DNA of 7,160 nt from Geodermatophilaceae bacterium. GTDB lineage: Bacteria; Actinomycetota; Actinomycetes; Mycobacteriales; Geodermatophilaceae. The stretch lies in assembly GCA_013814015.1 (NCBI GenBank), contig JACCQS010000424.1, forward strand, positions 1 to 7,160, read 5' to 3'. Position numbers and translations under genes: made by a program. The notes under the pieces were generated by a model. That model ran no database searches. It was given only the letters and a program-made list of their open reading frames with translations, and was not told the DNA's origin. Below are positions 5,592 through 7,160 of the stretch, one piece after another. The number at the start of each line of letters is the position of its first letter. Within the stretch, counting starts at the first letter, position 1.

Positions 5592-7160
5592 TCAGTCTTT
5601 GCTGGCCGCCCGGATCTCGGCGGCTGCGCTGTCGGGCATCGGGTCGTAGCGCAAGAAGGTACGGGTGAACCGACCCGTGCCTGCCGTTGCCGAACGCAGG
5701 TCGATCGCATAGCGGATCAGGGAGGACTCGGGGATCTCGGCGCGTACGACGGTGTGCTCAGCACCAATGGCCTCGGTTCCGGTGACATGACCGCGCCGGC
5801 TGGACAGGTCGCTCATCACGGTTCCGACGTGCTCGTCGGGGACGGTGATGAACACGTCGTGGACCGGCTCCAGAAGGGCGACTCCAGCCCGGGCACCGGC
5901 CTCGCGCAGCGCCAGCGAGCCAGCGGTCTGGAAGGCGGCATCCGAGGAGTCGACGCTGTGCGCCTTGCCGTCGATCAGGGTTACCCGCAGGTCGATGAGC
6001 GGAAAGCCGGCCTCCAGCCCTTTTGCCATCTGGGCCCGCACGCCCTTCTCGACCGACGGAATGTAGTTGTGCGGCACGGCGCCGCCGACCACCTTGTCGA
6101 CGAACTCGAATCCAGCGCCGCGTTCGAGGGGCTCGACGCTCACCTTCGCGACGGCGTACTGGCCGTGTCCGCCGGACTGCTTGACGTGCCGCCCCAACCC
6201 TTCCGCCGGCCCGACGAGCGTCTCGCGCAGAGCCACTATCACCGGCACCGTCGCCAGGTCCACACCCTGAGCACGGAGCCGGTCGAGGACGACATCGGCG
6301 TGTGACTCACCCATGCACCACAGGAGAAGTTGATGGGTCTCGGCATTGCGTTCCAGCCGTAACGTCGGGTCGCCGGCGACAAGCCTGGACAACCCCTTGG
6401 CCAGCGCGTCCTCGTCGGCGCGGGTCTTCGCGGAGACAGCGATGGGCAGCAGGGGCTCGGGCATTTCCCATGCCGCGACGAGCAAGGGCCGGTCCGCGGC
6501 CGAGATCGTGTCACCGGTTTCGGCGGAGAGCAACTTTGTCACAGCGCAAAGGTCACCCGCTATGCACTGACCAACCGGACGCAGCGTCCTACCGTGCGGG
6601 CTGAGCACTGATCCGATCCGCTCATCGGCGTCGTGGTCGTCGTGCCCGCGGTCGGCCAGGCCGTGTCCGGACACGTGCAGGGCGGTCTCCGGGCGCAGCG
6701 TTCCGGAGAAGACCCGGATCAAGGACACCCGTCCGACGTACGGGTCGATGGTGGTCTTGATGATCTCGCCGACCAACGGCCCAGCCGGATCCGGACTCAA
6801 TGGCTCGACGGCGCTCCCGTCGATAGCGGTGACGGTCGGCAGGGCGTGTTCGCCAGGGTGTGGGAAGCCGCCGACGAGCAGTTCGAGCAGCGCGCTGATC
6901 CCCAAGCCGTTGGTCGAGCAGACGCCGAGGACGGGAAAGAATGAACCGCGTGACACGGCGGTCTCCAGGTCGTCGACAAGGGTCTCCACGTCGATGTCCT
7001 CGCCGGAGAGGTAACGGTCCATCAGCGTCTCGTCTTCACTCTCGGCGATGATCGACTCGATCAGGGCGCTGCGGGCCTCGGCGATTCCGTCCCGGTGCGC
7101 GGCCTCCGGTTCGCGCACGGTCGGTATGTGGCCACCGGCGCTGTGATCGAAGACCTGCTG
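5592..7160 (-). CDS. Elongation factor G-like protein, EF-G2 type (N terminus outside window)
   Basis: The last 522 residues are visible; the frame is open to the window edge, so the GTG at 7118 is internal and not the start. EF-Gs are about 700 residues, so roughly 200 N-terminal residues, including the nucleotide-binding motifs G1-G4, are missing from view. Visible positions show the end of the G domain (LMDRYLSGEDID about 46-57; FFPVLG then NGLGISALLELLV about 74-96), domain II about 127-205, domain III about 224-300, and domain IV about 310-420 with KQSGGHGQYA (327-336) and GKAHSVDSSD. His401 there is at the place of the tip His583 of E. coli EF-G. Domain V is about 425-505. The divergence (ELHDV-type motifs changed, His-rich insertion GHDDHDADER in domain II) and the lack of neighbouring rpsL/rpsG/tuf genes fit the FusA2/EF-G2 group rather than the main translocase. 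Mycobacterial EF-G2 is reported to bind GTP but lack ribosome-stimulated GTPase activity; whether that holds here is unknown. Confidence 0.88.
   Translation of the reverse strand, partial: QQVFDHSAGGHIPTVREPEAAHRDGIAEARSALIESIIAESEDETLMDRYLSGEDIDVETLVDDLETAVSRGSFFPVLGVCSTNGLGISALLELLVGGFPHPGEHALPTVTAIDGSAVEPLSPDPAGPLVGEIIKTTIDPYVGRVSLIRVFSGTLRPETALHVSGHGLADRGHDDHDADERIGSVLSPHGRTLRPVGQCIAGDLCAVTKLLSAETGDTISAADRPLLVAAWEMPEPLLPIAVSAKTRADEDALAKGLSRLVAGDPTLRLERNAETHQLLLWCMGESHADVVLDRLRAQGVDLATVPVIVALRETLVGPAEGLGRHVKQSGGHGQYAVAKVSVEPLERGAGFEFVDKVVGGAVPHNYIPSVEKGVRAQMAKGLEAGFPLIDLRVTLIDGKAHSVDSSDAAFQTAGSLALREAGARAGVALLEPVHDVFITVPDEHVGTVMSDLSSRRGHVTGTEAIGAEHTVVRAEIPESSLIRYAIDLRSATAGTGRFTRTFLRYDPMPDSAAAEIRAASKD

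Noticed and set aside
1..7160. CRISPR array, tRNA or rRNA gene, insertion sequence, integrase or attachment site
   Set aside because: No regularly spaced repeats, tRNA-like folds, transposase or integrase motifs or flanking repeats were seen on either strand. Genes occupy nearly the whole window.

Overview
The window is GC-rich with a strong preference for G or C at third codon positions. Its gene content points to a high-GC actinobacterium: threonyl-tRNA synthetase is followed directly by a HIT-family Ap4A phosphorylase-like protein (the Rv2614c-Rv2613c order of Mycobacterium), together with an EF-G2-type elongation factor paralogue and two AMIN-like secreted proteins. I cannot name the genus. 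TGA serves as an ordinary stop for the MOSC, thrS and EF-G-like genes, so the standard bacterial code applies.

Layout on the plus strand: (1) positions 2-487 hold the 3' part of an unrecognised gene that begins outside the window. It meets an in-frame TGA at 485-487, yet the same frame continues with convincing protein sequence to a TAG at 650-652. (2) A compact MOSC-domain protein lies at 699-1319. (3) A 93-base gap leads into thrS (1413-3449), with a good Shine-Dalgarno and GTG start. (4) Eleven bases later comes the HIT protein (3461-3985), very probably in the same operon.

Layout on the minus strand, reading from the right edge: (5) an EF-G-like GTPase paralogue lacking its N-terminal G-domain part because of the window edge (7160-5592); (6) a signal peptide / AMIN-like / membrane-anchor protein (5509-4793); (7) a paralogue of it (4734-3982). 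The stop codon of (7) overlaps the stop of the HIT gene in a shared CTAG, and a hairpin sits right at that junction.

The housekeeping part covers tRNA charging with threonine, disposal of Ap4A (a known by-product of aminoacyl-tRNA synthetases) and a translation-factor paralogue. The AMIN-like pair is a cell-envelope element made by tandem duplication. I see no mobile element, CRISPR array, RNA gene or phage gene, and no clearly new multi-gene system. The features most worth a second look are the in-frame TGA in the first gene and the anchored AMIN-like pair with apparently leaderless starts.
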